A stretch of 19,772 nucleotides of DNA, from contig JBDTVG010000089.1 of assembly GCA_040007395.1 (NCBI GenBank), positions 1 through 19,772 on the forward strand, given 5' to 3'. Below are positions 1-7,468 of this stretch, in pieces. Source of the stretch: DATGFK01 sp040007395. GTDB lineage: Bacteria > Chloroflexota > Anaerolineae > Aggregatilineales > UBA2796. Within the stretch, counting starts at the first letter, position 1. Every line of letters starts with the position of its first letter. Below the pieces are notes generated by a model. It ran no database searches. It saw only the letters and a program-made list of their open reading frames with translations, and was not told where the DNA came from. A program made the position numbers and the translations under genes.

Positions 1-1036
1 GATGTCCGTGCTTGTTTTCATCAAGTTCAGTCTGAATCAGGATTAGCGAGCGAACACGATTCGACGCTGCTACGCCGAGAGACAAGTTCGTAAAGCCAAA
101 CTGTGAGATATACACGGGAAAGGCGAACATCTGAATGTAACCCATATAGGTCACAACCTGTCCAACGTTAATTTGTCCGGCTCGGAAAAGCAGCAGGGCG
201 TGCAGGAACGCGGCTCCGGTGGCAATACCGAGCAGCAGCAGTGGAATGAAACGAGCCTCAATATCGCTCTGGCTGACAAACGCATCGCGGTAAGCAGTAG
301 CATTTTTATCAAACCGCGTAATTTCCTGACTTTCCTGTGAAGCCCCCTTAACCGTTTCAATCCCGTCGATAGCCTCGGCAAGTCCAGCGTTCATATCCCC
401 GAAACGGGCGCGGACTCGTTGTGTCGCCGGACGTAGTTGGGAGGCGTAGGAACGTACCGCCAGCGCATACCCCACTGCAAAAAGGCCGGGAGTCAACAGC
501 AGTTCGGGTTTGATGAGTGGTGCAAAGACCAGCGGATAAATCACGAACATCGCTGACCCAATCACCATATTTAGGCCGGGATTAAGCATCAGGTTAAGTT
601 CGTGGACATCGTTCGTCGCCCGCGCCATGATTTCACCAACGGCTTGGGTACTGTGAAAGGTCATGCTCTTGCCAAGTAGATTAGCATAGAGTTCTTCCCG
701 GACATCACGCTCCATATATTGACCTAGCGCTTCGGCAGCGATATTCCGGGTAAACATCAAAGCTGCTCGTGTCACTTGCGTCACAAGGACAAGCAGTACC
801 AGAATGTTAATCGTATCGAGGTTGGGCTGCGGTTGCAGTACCACATTGAACGCAACTCCGATTATCGAAGGAATAGCAATCGCCATTCCCGCATTGCCAA
901 ATGCGCCAGTGACTAGCAAGACAATCAGCATCTTATGCCGCAACAAATGCGAAATAAGCCACCCACGCAGCGAACGTTGATCGTACTTAACGGCGCTGCT
1001 CACCACGAACTCACTCGCGGAAACAGGCGAAAGCAT
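1..1036 (-). CDS. ABC transporter transmembrane domain (exporter type), partial
   Basis: The frame is open from an ATG at 1036 to the window edge (345 codons), so this is the N-terminal part of a longer protein. After a short hydrophilic start there are several hydrophobic segments, the first at about residues 30-70. A coupling-loop stretch at about residues 120-145 contains FHSTQAVGEIMARATNDV, the G-E-(I/L)-x-x-R-x-x-x-D pattern typical of type-I exporter membrane domains. Further on, SQESQEITRF and the last helices also fit the ABC_membrane family. The nucleotide-binding domain should lie beyond base 1 and is not seen. Such half-transporters work as homo- or heterodimers exporting drugs, lipids or peptides; the substrate cannot be read. 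It is divergent from the gene at 1382. Confidence 0.88.
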   Translation of the reverse strand, partial: MLSPVSASEFVVSSAVKYDQRSLRGWLISHLLRHKMLIVLLVTGAFGNAGMAIAIPSIIGVAFNVVLQPQPNLDTINILVLLVLVTQVTRAALMFTRNIAAEALGQYMERDVREELYANLLGKSMTFHSTQAVGEIMARATNDVHELNLMLNPGLNMVIGSAMFVIYPLVFAPLIKPELLLTPGLFAVGYALAVRSYASQLRPATQRVRARFGDMNAGLAEAIDGIETVKGASQESQEITRFDKNATAYRDAFVSQSDIEARFIPLLLLGIATGAAFLHALLLFRAGQINVGQVVTYMGYIQMFAFPVYISQFGFTNLSLGVAASNRVRSLILIQTELDENKHGH

Positions 1037-1381
1037 TGTGAGTCTCCAGATAATTAAATTGAGAAGGCGGGTTGATAACTAACAGGCAGTTATTTAAGCA
1101 CAAGACTTTATCAAGTTACGAACATGACCTGCTATAGCCCAAAAGAAGTTTCAAGTGAAAGTTTAGATGTGGAAGGTGTAACAACACTTACTTTACCATA
1201 TCAAACTTACCCGAATCGAACCGAAATCGCAAATTTCACAGAGCGCGATTGTGGCTCACAATTGTTAATTTTCGGTATCTGCCGGAAGACACCGCAATAC
1301 TGCGCTATACTAAGCGGTTAAATTGACGATGAACTCAAGCCAGATCATCATAGCCAGCGAATGGGAGACGGTGAGAACATA
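1037..1381. promoter_or_regulatory. Divergent intergenic region with a short inverted repeat
   Basis: This gap separates the ABC transporter and the amidohydrolase, which are divergently transcribed, so promoters for both should lie here. The clearest element is the perfect inverted repeat ATTGTG-GCT-CACAAT at 1248-1262, a possible operator. TATACT at 1306-1311 resembles a -10 box for the amidohydrolase, but no good -35 is seen at the right distance. A 65-codon open frame at 1124-1321 shows no domain and no ribosome site, so I do not call it a gene. Confidence 0.35.
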
Positions 1382-3361
1382 ATGGAACGAGTCGATACGA
1401 TTTTATCCGGTGGTGTCGTGCTAACGATGAATGAAGCGTTAGATCTTTTTCCCAACGGTGCTGTGGCGATCAAAGGCAACTCAATCGTAGCGGTTGGTCC
1501 TGCCGAGGATATTCAAAGCCATTACGCCGCTGACGATCTGATATTGTGTACAGGACAGGTGATTATGCCGGGGCTGGTCAATGCCCATACTCACGCCGCC
1601 ATGACACTGCTGCGCGGCGTTGCTGACGACCTACGGCTCGACGTGTGGCTCATGGGCTATATGATGCCCACTGAGCAGAATTTTGTGAACCCGGACTTTT
1701 GCCGTTTGGGGACAAAATTGGCTTGTGCCGAAATGATCCGTTCTGGCATAACCATGTTCGCGGATATGTACTATTATGAGGCCGATGTCGCAGCGGCAAC
1801 GGCTGAGGTCGGGATGCGCGGAGTACTCGGTCAGAGCGTGTTAAAGTTCCCGGCTCCCGATGCCGACAGCTTTGATGAGAGTCTAGCCCTGACCCGCAAG
1901 TTCGTGCAGGAGTGGCAAGGCCATGAGTTGATCATACCCGCTATTGCACCGCACGCGCCCTATACCTGCACGGACGAAATCTTGCTGGCTTGCGCCGATC
2001 TTGCGCTGGAATTCGATGTCCCGCTGCTGATCCATATCGCTGAGACGCGCCTTGAAGTCGAAGATAGCCGCAAAGAATTCGATATGCCCGAAGTGCCGCG
2101 TATCAAGAAGTTGAAATTGCTTGACGCGAAAACGCTAGCTGCTCACTGCGTTCACGTCGATTCTGGCGAAATCAGGACGCTGGTTAACCACAATACGGGC
2201 GTAGCGCACTGCCCGACCAGTAATCTTAAACTCGCCAGCGGAATCGCCCCCATCAAAGAGATGTTAGATCGCCAGCTAAATGTGGGGATCGGCACGGATG
2301 GCCCTGCTAGCAATAACGATCTGGATATGTTCGAGGAAGTGCGGCTTGCCGCACTTCTGGCAAAGGGCGCGACTCTTGACCCGACGGCGCTGCCAGCCAA
2401 ACAAGCCTTGACAATGGCCACTCGGCTCGGCGCACAGGCGATGTATCAGGGCCACCTGACAGGCAGTCTGGAAGTGGGCAAGCGTGCCGATATTATCATC
2501 GTGGATCGCAACACACTGCATAATACACCGAGCTTTACCCGCGACCCTGATGCGGTATACAGCCAGATCGTGTATGCCGCTAAGAGTGCCGATGTTGCCC
2601 ATGTGATGGTCAATGGCAAGTGGTTGATGCGGGATCGTCAATTGCTGACCGTGGACGAAGTTAGCGTCATGCGTGAAGCACAGATCATGGCGGGTGAGAT
2701 CGATGCTTTCCTGATCGCCCGCGAAGGCAATGTCCTCAACAAATTGATCGCGATTGGTGGGGTGGCGCAGGAAGAAAGTTTTGAGATTCAGGTCAAGGCA
2801 CGGGTCAATGATGAAACAGTCCTTGAGCCACTGTTCAATGACAGTCGTGTACAGACCGTTAAGTTTACCCATTACCGCCAGTATGATCAGTATTTTATCT
2901 TTCTTGACGAAACTCAGGGACGTGTCCGGTATCGGGAAGATGATGTGCTGACTAAAGAGGGTGAAGTCGATACCGTGCGTACCCGACTGACCTATACCTC
3001 ACCGACGAAAGAGCGTGAATTTGATGAGGCGGTGCTGTTGAGCCGTTCACAGTATATCGCCAGAGCCAATCGTCCATTGCGCTTCTATCGCGAATACTTT
3101 CGTCCCAATGAACAGCGCGAAGTCCAGAAGAATCGTAAGCGTTGGCACATTTTATACAAGGGTGTGCTATTCTACGTGAATATGGATGAAGTCACGATCC
3201 CTCAATTGGATGGACTGTTTCTAGAGATAAAAAGTCAGACGTGGTCTAAGCATGACGCAGAATATAAAGCGACGCTTATTAGCGAAATACTAGTCGATAT
3301 TCTAGGCCTGACCCCAGAAAAGCGGGTCAGGAAGGAATATCTTGAGTTCGCGCTCGTCTAG
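1382..3361 (+). CDS. Amidohydrolase (MTA/SAH deaminase-like) fused to a CYTH-like domain
   Basis: The start at 1382 is preferred to the in-frame ATG at 1361 because GGTGAG lies just upstream of it; residues below count from 1361 (subtract 7). Residues 10-450 form a metal-dependent deaminase of the MtaD/TrzN/AtzA group: NAHTH (H76, H78), IHIAE (H225, E228), AHCVH (H262, H265) and GTDGP (D313) supply the metal and catalytic residues. GSLEVGKRADIIIVD closes the barrel and beta-sandwich. The likely reaction is deamination of 5'-methylthioadenosine or S-adenosylhomocysteine, but the substrate is inferred. Residues 470-650 look like a CYTH (triphosphate tunnel) domain: EIQVK at 475-479 in place of ExExK, QYDQYFIFLD, RVRYR at 521-525, RLTYTSP, KNRKR and DGLFLEIK. 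Normal MtaD proteins are about 430-450 residues, so this is a true C-terminal extension. Confidence 0.88.
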   Translation: MERVDTILSGGVVLTMNEALDLFPNGAVAIKGNSIVAVGPAEDIQSHYAADDLILCTGQVIMPGLVNAHTHAAMTLLRGVADDLRLDVWLMGYMMPTEQNFVNPDFCRLGTKLACAEMIRSGITMFADMYYYEADVAAATAEVGMRGVLGQSVLKFPAPDADSFDESLALTRKFVQEWQGHELIIPAIAPHAPYTCTDEILLACADLALEFDVPLLIHIAETRLEVEDSRKEFDMPEVPRIKKLKLLDAKTLAAHCVHVDSGEIRTLVNHNTGVAHCPTSNLKLASGIAPIKEMLDRQLNVGIGTDGPASNNDLDMFEEVRLAALLAKGATLDPTALPAKQALTMATRLGAQAMYQGHLTGSLEVGKRADIIIVDRNTLHNTPSFTRDPDAVYSQIVYAAKSADVAHVMVNGKWLMRDRQLLTVDEVSVMREAQIMAGEIDAFLIAREGNVLNKLIAIGGVAQEESFEIQVKARVNDETVLEPLFNDSRVQTVKFTHYRQYDQYFIFLDETQGRVRYREDDVLTKEGEVDTVRTRLTYTSPTKEREFDEAVLLSRSQYIARANRPLRFYREYFRPNEQREVQKNRKRWHILYKGVLFYVNMDEVTIPQLDGLFLEIKSQTWSKHDAEYKATLISEILVDILGLTPEKRVRKEYLEFALV

Positions 3362-3471
3362 CGGCAATGGTATAGTCGGCTAAGTCTGAATGTGCAGTTC
3401 GCATTATTACCCGGTGACAGGCCGCGTTGCGCTGCCTGATCCACAATTATTTTCCTGTCGGGAGAGAATTT

Positions 3472-4122
3472 ATGACACAGCGGGAACTACCTGTTTTAGT
3501 CTTTCAGGAAGGCGAACGAGCGGGGCAGCGCTGGACGCTCCAGACCGAGACCCTATTGATTGGGCGTGGCAACGAATGCGATCTTGTGTTACCCGAAAAG
3601 CAAGTATCGCGTGAGCACATCAAGATTAAGCTGATCGACGAGCAGTATTACGTCGAAGACCTTGAGAGCAAAAACGGTACATGGGTCAATGGGCAGCCGC
3701 TCAAGGGTGAACGGCTGCTCAAAGACGGTGACGAGATCCATATTGCGCTGGTGGTCAAAATATCGTTTGTCGAATCGGAGGCTACCGCGCCCATCTCCTT
3801 CAACGATATGCTGCCTGCGACGGGTGGTCTGCGGCTGGATCGTGGATCGCGCCGCGTATTTATCGGTGACCGGGAGATTAACCCGCCGTTGAGTCTGCCC
3901 CAATACCGCTTGCTTGAACTCCTGCTGGATGCACAAGGCGGAATCTGCACCCGCGAAAACGTGATCGAGGCCGTGTGGCCTCAGGTGATCAGCGAAGGGG
4001 TGAGCGAACAAGCCATTGACGCACTGGTGCGCCGCCTACGAGATCGCATCGCGCAGATTGACCCGGCGCACGAATATATCGTGACGGTGCGCGGGCATGG
4101 GTTTCGGCTAGACAATTCTTAG
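3472..4122 (+). CDS. FHA domain protein with C-terminal winged-helix DNA-binding domain
   Basis: The start at 3472 is chosen because GGGAGAG lies 7 bases before it; an in-frame ATG at 3427 lacks such a site. The protein has 216 residues. The first half is a forkhead-associated domain that binds phosphothreonine peptides, with LLIGRGNECD, VSREHI and DLESKNGTWVNG giving the GR, SxxH and NGTxxN signature. The second half resembles the OmpR/PhoB winged helix: LSLPQYRLLELLLDAQGG, TRENVIEAVWP, then RRLRDRI and the wing YIVTVRGHGFRL. It probably links Ser/Thr kinase signalling to transcription. No receiver domain is present. It follows the deaminase on the same strand at about 110 bases, so co-transcription is possible. 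Confidence 0.88.
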   Translation: MTQRELPVLVFQEGERAGQRWTLQTETLLIGRGNECDLVLPEKQVSREHIKIKLIDEQYYVEDLESKNGTWVNGQPLKGERLLKDGDEIHIALVVKISFVESEATAPISFNDMLPATGGLRLDRGSRRVFIGDREINPPLSLPQYRLLELLLDAQGGICTRENVIEAVWPQVISEGVSEQAIDALVRRLRDRIAQIDPAHEYIVTVRGHGFRLDNS

Positions 4123-4199
4123 TACGGTAATTACTTCAATGAAATCGCACTGTATTATAAGCGGACGATGGTAATGAAACTGCGAGTTGCTATAAGTTT

Positions 4200-4301
4200 T
4201 GGCTCTTCGGGTGTTTCAGGGAGGTTGACAATAAATCACTCAAGATTACCCGCGTTTTGAGCATTTTTTAAAGCCACCTCCCCGAAACGCCTATTGAGCC
4301 A
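4200..4301. repeat. Imperfect long inverted repeat between convergent genes
   Basis: The arms 4200-4229 and 4272-4301 are inverted copies matching at about 21 of 30 positions by eye, with TGGCTC / GAGCCA at the outer ends and GGGAGGT / ACCTCCC inside. They enclose about 42 AT-rich bases. The element sits between the ends of two convergent genes, so it may act as a bidirectional terminator. Its terminal-repeat layout also recalls a small non-autonomous element. No clear target-site duplication is seen. Confidence 0.5.
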
Positions 4302-4312
4302 TGTCAAATTCG

Positions 4313-4810
4313 TTAATCAGTCAGCCTGATCGCTACCTCGATTTCCCATTTCGTCTTTAGCGGCTGGATTTTCGGGTCGGTGAGATAGCGCTCGTAACGT
4401 GCGCGGAACGCATTGCCCTTCGGATCATCCCATTGATCCCAGGCAAGGCCCTTCTCGATGCCCCATCTGACCAAGGCCCCATTGCCAGTATAGCCGTGTC
4501 CAATGTAAATCAGGCTGGCATAGCGCCCACCGGGCAGCACTCCAGGACACACACGCCCATTACCTGGCAGCGCTTTGGCAACCGGAATCCCAACTTCAAG
4601 GTCCATCTCGCCTTCCATATTGATAACGTGATAGCGAAGAAATGGCGGCCCTGCTGGCTCTATGCCCTCTTGTTTCATCCAGGCTCTTAACTCCTTAAAC
4701 AGTTGCTTATCAATCACTGTGAACATCCCCTTAAAGGGAGTCTGGGTCCTGATCCCCATATACTGCTGTTCTGGTCGCTCGTCGATTTTGGGTTTTCCCA
4801 CTGTTGTCAT
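4313..4810 (-). CDS. GyrI-like (AraC effector-binding-like) small-molecule-binding protein
   Basis: The protein has 165 residues and starts at an ATG at 4810. It resembles stand-alone GyrI-like domains: PKIDERPEQQYMGIRTQ at the N-terminus, a middle PPFLRYHVINMEGEMDLEVG strand pair, LPGGRYASLIYIGHGYTG, and a C-terminal WEIEVAIRL strand. These domains bind hydrophobic or cationic drugs, or inhibit gyrase in the case of GyrI itself. The ATG lies only 2 bases after the stop of the upstream merR-type gene, so the two are surely co-transcribed. The regulator carries the same kind of domain, suggesting that the small protein binds or sequesters the same ligand. Confidence 0.85.
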   Translation of the reverse strand: MTTVGKPKIDERPEQQYMGIRTQTPFKGMFTVIDKQLFKELRAWMKQEGIEPAGPPFLRYHVINMEGEMDLEVGIPVAKALPGNGRVCPGVLPGGRYASLIYIGHGYTGNGALVRWGIEKGLAWDQWDDPKGNAFRARYERYLTDPKIQPLKTKWEIEVAIRLTD

Positions 4811-4812
4811 GA

Positions 4813-5625
4813 TTATTTCTTCACCGGATATTGAATTTCGGTTGCCGAATCGACCATATTATTGCGGTCATGGTTGATATAGATTTCCCGGTAAGGACCA
4901 ACGATCTCGTAGCCATTGGCCTCGATCCATTTGAGCAGTGTCGTATGTTCTTGGAAGAAATTCTCGAACGCGCCATGATGGATTATAGAGGCAACCTGCG
5001 TCTGTGGTAATTCGTAGACTTTCATCTGCTCCGTATTGGGCAGAGAGCGGTCAATAGGTATGGCTGCTTCTGCGATTTCATCGGCATGGATTTCGGCGGC
5101 TTGATGCCACAAGGCGAACCAATGACCGATGTTTTTTGCACCATAATCTTTTGCATAGTTATATGCTTCCCAGAGCGCTGCATCCAGATATACCGGAACT
5201 TGGTCATTGGTGGGAATCGTCACTGTGCGCGAAGCGATAAGCATTGCAGGAACAATCTTCAGCACTACATCATACTCTGGCATAGTATCCTCCATTTCAA
5301 TTTGCTTCAACCGAGCTTCAATACGTGCCAGTCGTGCCTGCTCATCAGCGATTTGCCGTTCTACTTCCGCATGTTTCATCTTCAACATTCCGCGCAGTTG
5401 CTCGGCGGTGAGTCCGTTCAGCACTTGCTCAATCTGTTCCAGCGAAAACCCCAAATCCTTGAGGGCCAAAATCCGGTTGAGGCGTGGCAGTTGAGACACC
5501 GAGTAGTTGCGGTATCCTGTGAACTTATCTACTGAAACAGGTTTGAGCAGACCGATTTCGTCATAATGACGCAGCGTCACGACTGAAACTTGTCCGATAC
5601 GGGCAAAATCTCCTATTTTGATCAT
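4813..5625 (-). CDS. MerR-family transcriptional regulator with GyrI-like effector domain
   Basis: The protein has 270 residues and starts at ATG 5625 behind a GGAG site. Residues 1-70 are a MerR helix-turn-helix (IGDFARIGQVSVVTLRHYDE, then GLLKP and GYRNYS). Residues 75-115 form the usual dimerising coiled coil (LKMKHAEVERQIADEQARLA and onward). Residues 115-270 are a GyrI/AraC effector-binding domain (PEYDVVLKIVPAMLIASRTV; VASIIHHGAFENF). This BmrR/BltR-type layout activates promoters with an over-long spacer by DNA twisting when a drug-like ligand binds. The promoter just upstream has exactly that spacing, so autoregulation is likely. Confidence 0.92.
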   Translation of the reverse strand: MIKIGDFARIGQVSVVTLRHYDEIGLLKPVSVDKFTGYRNYSVSQLPRLNRILALKDLGFSLEQIEQVLNGLTAEQLRGMLKMKHAEVERQIADEQARLARIEARLKQIEMEDTMPEYDVVLKIVPAMLIASRTVTIPTNDQVPVYLDAALWEAYNYAKDYGAKNIGHWFALWHQAAEIHADEIAEAAIPIDRSLPNTEQMKVYELPQTQVASIIHHGAFENFFQEHTTLLKWIEANGYEIVGPYREIYINHDRNNMVDSATEIQYPVKK

Positions 5626-5654
5626 CTCGCTACTCCGTGCACAGAGATATTGTT

Positions 5655-5685
5655 ACTATAGTGTCTCAGGTAAGGTGAGAGTCAA
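5655..5685 (-). promoter_or_regulatory. MerR-type promoter with 19-bp spacer
   Basis: Read on the minus strand, TTGACT (5685-5680) and TATAGT (5660-5655) are separated by exactly 19 bases, the over-long spacing typical of MerR-regulated promoters. The spacer contains CTCACCTTACCTGAG, with inverted CTCA / TGAG ends, as expected for the regulator's operator. It lies 30 bases before the start of the MerR gene. Confidence 0.75.
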
Positions 5686-5714
5686 GAGTGCCATAAAGCG
5701 AGATCGCCCGGTGA

Positions 5715-5840
5715 GTGACAACTCCTCATCGAGCCTGGGTGGGTAAACTACGCCAAGAATTTAGTTCGGATAGTACCCTGCGTGTTTCATCCAGCGCCGA
5801 TGGCACAATTCGTATATGGGGGATGCCAAGTTTCTAAATC
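5715..5840 (+). pseudogene. WD40-repeat gene remnant (3' end)
   Basis: The frame ending with TAA at 5838-5840 reads FSSDSTLRVSSSADGTIRIW followed by GMPSF. This is the typical second half of a WD40 blade (FSPDGT...SGSADGTIRIW). A stop at 5712 closes this frame upstream. The start of the blade (GWVNYA) appears in another frame at about 5736-5754, implying a frameshift there. No start codon or further blades are found, so this is the decayed tail of a WD40 gene. Confidence 0.7.
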
Positions 5841-5855
5841 AACACGCACATCGCT

Positions 5856-5949
5856 ACATTCAGTGGTTTCAGAGTAAAATTGGCCTTCAAGGGTTGCAGT
5901 ATAGTGTCTCGGTATGGAGTATGACTTTTTGGATCAATTGGACAATGCT
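5856..5949. repeat. Dispersed non-coding element, copy 1
   Basis: ACATTCAG (5856-5863), 40 bases of low similarity, then GTGTCTCGG (5904-5912) and the shared stretches GACTTTTTGGATCAATTGG and ACAAT. The same blocks recur in the same order and spacing at 6460-6553, and in weaker form at 7469-7519. Copies 1 and 2 lie just upstream of a gene start. Their function is unknown; a transcribed regulatory leader or a small mobile repeat are both possible. TATAGTGTCTC here also occurs in the MerR-type promoter at 5658-5668. Confidence 0.6.
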
Positions 5950-5976
5950 TAAAATCACCCAATGGAGGTAGTTGTT

Positions 5977-6252
5977 ATGAGTGATAGCTTTAAATCGCGC
6001 TTGGTCGGAAGTTTACTCATCGGCATTGGTATTCTCTTTATTGTAATGAATTGGTCTAGCGCTCACTCGGCGTATCTTAGTTTTGAGATCAAATCTACGG
6101 TTATAGGTCCAGTTCTAGCAGCCCTTGGTATATGGGCTATTATCACGGTTCCTGAGATTCCTGTTTATCACATGGATCGAGGGGGGTGGATTAGCATGAT
6201 TGTCGGTTTCGCCTTAGGTTTTGCTTATTGGTATTTTCTTGATCATTTGTAA
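5977..6252 (+). CDS. Small membrane protein of unknown family
   Basis: The start at 5977 is chosen because GGAGG (5964-5968) lies 8 bases before it; the ATG at 5962 overlaps that ribosome site. The 91-residue product has three hydrophobic segments: at about residues 9-24 (VGSLLIGIGILFIVMNW), 39-57 (KSTVIGPVLAALGIWAIITV) and 71-88 (GWISMIVGFALGFAYWYFL). It is therefore an integral membrane protein with short loops. I do not recognise the family. It lies between a copy of the dispersed element and a xisH remnant, within the accessory patch. Confidence 0.6.
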   Translation: MSDSFKSRLVGSLLIGIGILFIVMNWSSAHSAYLSFEIKSTVIGPVLAALGIWAIITVPEIPVYHMDRGGWISMIVGFALGFAYWYFLDHL

Positions 6253-6267
6253 GCGGTATTCCTAAGT

Positions 6268-6339
6268 GAACTACTCGACAAAGATCGCTATCTAAGCACT
6301 GTAGAAGGTGCCTTCATCCATAACGGAACGGATAATTAA
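6268..6339 (+). pseudogene. xisH remnant A (N-terminal scrap)
   Basis: The frame reads ELLDKDRYLSTVEGAFIHNG and then TDN and stop. It matches the start of XisH-family proteins (M-x-A-K-D-x-Y-H-x-x-V-x-x-A-L-I-K-D-G-W), but the ATG is replaced by CTA and most of the protein is missing. The copy at 7555-7623 is better preserved and truncated at the same place. XisH partners XisI in cyanobacteria and Chloroflexota. Confidence 0.65.
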
Positions 6340-6377
6340 TGACTCTTCAAGGTATTCTGCGCGAACCACAATCATAA
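6339..6377 (+). pseudogene. Antitoxin gene 5' remnant, paralogous to 7627
   Basis: The ATG at 6339 overlaps the stop of xisH remnant A and begins a 12-codon frame, MTLQGILREPQS, ending at TAA 6375-6377. The intact antitoxin at 7627 begins MTLQDIVREARA. With the preceding xisH scrap, this shows that the xisH'-antitoxin junction exists twice in the window. No toxin follows this copy. Confidence 0.65.
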
Positions 6378-6449
6378 AACCCTAAAACCGAACCGTTTTG
6401 AGTAGCGACATTAAGTCTAAACAGATTTAATTTGTTATCCTACCTTTAT

Positions 6450-6501
6450 CAAGCTCCACACATTCAGCGGATTGAGCTTGTAAACGGCGTTGATCGCCGT
6501 T
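6450..6501. repeat. Two adjacent small hairpins
   Basis: CAAGCTC (6450-6456) pairs with GAGCTTG (6474-6480). AACGGCG (6483-6489) pairs with CGCCGTT (6495-6501) across the 5-base loop TTGAT. The first overlaps the start of dispersed-element copy 2 and the second lies inside it. No T-run follows. The rest of the gap 6378-6585 holds only the dispersed element. Confidence 0.45.
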
Positions 6502-6553
6502 AGTACATTGTCTCGGTTCTGGGGTACGACTTTTTGAATCAATTGGACAATTC
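6460..6553. repeat. Dispersed non-coding element, copy 2
   Basis: ACATTCAG (6460-6467), exactly 40 bases, then TTGTCTCGG (6508-6516), and the near-identical tail GACTTTTTGAATCAATTGG with ACAAT. Order and spacing match copy 1 at 5856-5949 apart from one inserted base. It ends about 30 bases before the start of the protease gene. Confidence 0.6.
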
Positions 6554-6585
6554 CTAGCAGTAACATTACAACCGAGGATTAATAT

Positions 6586-7433
6586 ATGATTACGCCAAAA
6601 TCCGCGAGTGAGCAGTTACTTTTCAGTTCAGTACGTATTGAAGCAATAGGTTCAAATGGATCACAAAGTGTTGGCACCGAGTTCTTTTTTTCTTACCGCA
6701 TTGATGATCAAAGAAATCTGCCAGTAATTATTACGAATAAGCATGTTATCGCTGGAGCACAGAGTGGTCGTATATGCTTTCATGAGGCTGAACATGCCGA
6801 AGAAGGGATTAAGCCATCTGGGAAATACCTTCGTATTCTACTAAATGATTTTGAGACGCGATGGCTACTTCACCCAGCCGAAGAAATTGATTTGTGCGCT
6901 ATGTTTATTAATCCGATTACATCAGAAGTCAAGTCCAGCTTGGGCAAAGAGATTTACACTATGGCCTTGGATGAAACTCTAATACAATCTGATACACAAC
7001 TTGAGAATCTAAGTGCGGTAGAAGATATTTTGATGTTTGGATATCCAATTGGCCTTTGGGATAGTGTGAATAATCCACCTATAATCAGGCGTGGGATAAC
7101 GGCTTCTCATCCCGCTTTGGATTTCGAAGGCAAGAGTATCACTGTAATTGATGGGCTTGTTTTCCGGGATCTTCAGGATCTCCGGTCCTCGTTATTAATG
7201 AAGGTGGTTACGGCACAAAAAATGGATTTGTTGTAGGGGCTCGTGCCATCTTGTTAGGTGTTCTGTTTGGAGGGCCATTATATAACCTAGAAGGTCGTCT
7301 TGAAGTTGAACCGATTCCCACAACAACTGGATCACGGACTGTAGTGCCGACTATGGTAAATCTTGGATTTATTGTAAAGGCTAAAGAACTTCTTGTTCTT
7401 GGCGATTATTTGAAAAAACATGCTGGCCTATAG
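6586..7433 (+). pseudogene. Trypsin-like serine protease, broken by a one-base frameshift
   Basis: Two frames together make one protease of about 282 residues. The first (6586-7236) carries the catalytic His in ITNKHVIAG (H53) and Asp in EEIDLCAMF (D102). After VIDGLVF at 7164 the frame must shift: from 7167 the second frame reads GSSGSPVLVINEGGYGTKNG, the nucleophile loop (Ser about residue 197 of the restored protein), and continues to the stop at 7433. The restored junction would be VFPGSSGSP, so one C appears to be missing from the CC at 7164-7165. As written, the serine is never reached. This may be a natural mutation or a sequencing error. No signal peptide is evident, and the gene is AT-rich compared with flanking housekeeping genes. 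Confidence 0.82.
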
Positions 7434-7468
7434 ATTCTGAAGCGAAACAGCTAAAACTGAGTGACATC

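Noticed and set aside
1124..1321. 65-codon plus-strand frame upstream of the deaminase
   Set aside because: No ribosome site, no recognisable domain, low-information composition; more likely promoter DNA.
2276..2872. 198-codon minus-strand frame inside the deaminase gene
   Set aside because: Entirely opposite a well-supported gene, with histidine-rich translation typical of an antisense shadow.
3589..4011. 140-codon minus-strand frame inside the FHA gene
   Set aside because: Antisense to a clear FHA plus winged-helix gene; no domain of its own.
5086..5535. 149-codon plus-strand frame inside the MerR gene
   Set aside because: Antisense to a confident MerR regulator; cysteine- and histidine-rich shadow translation.
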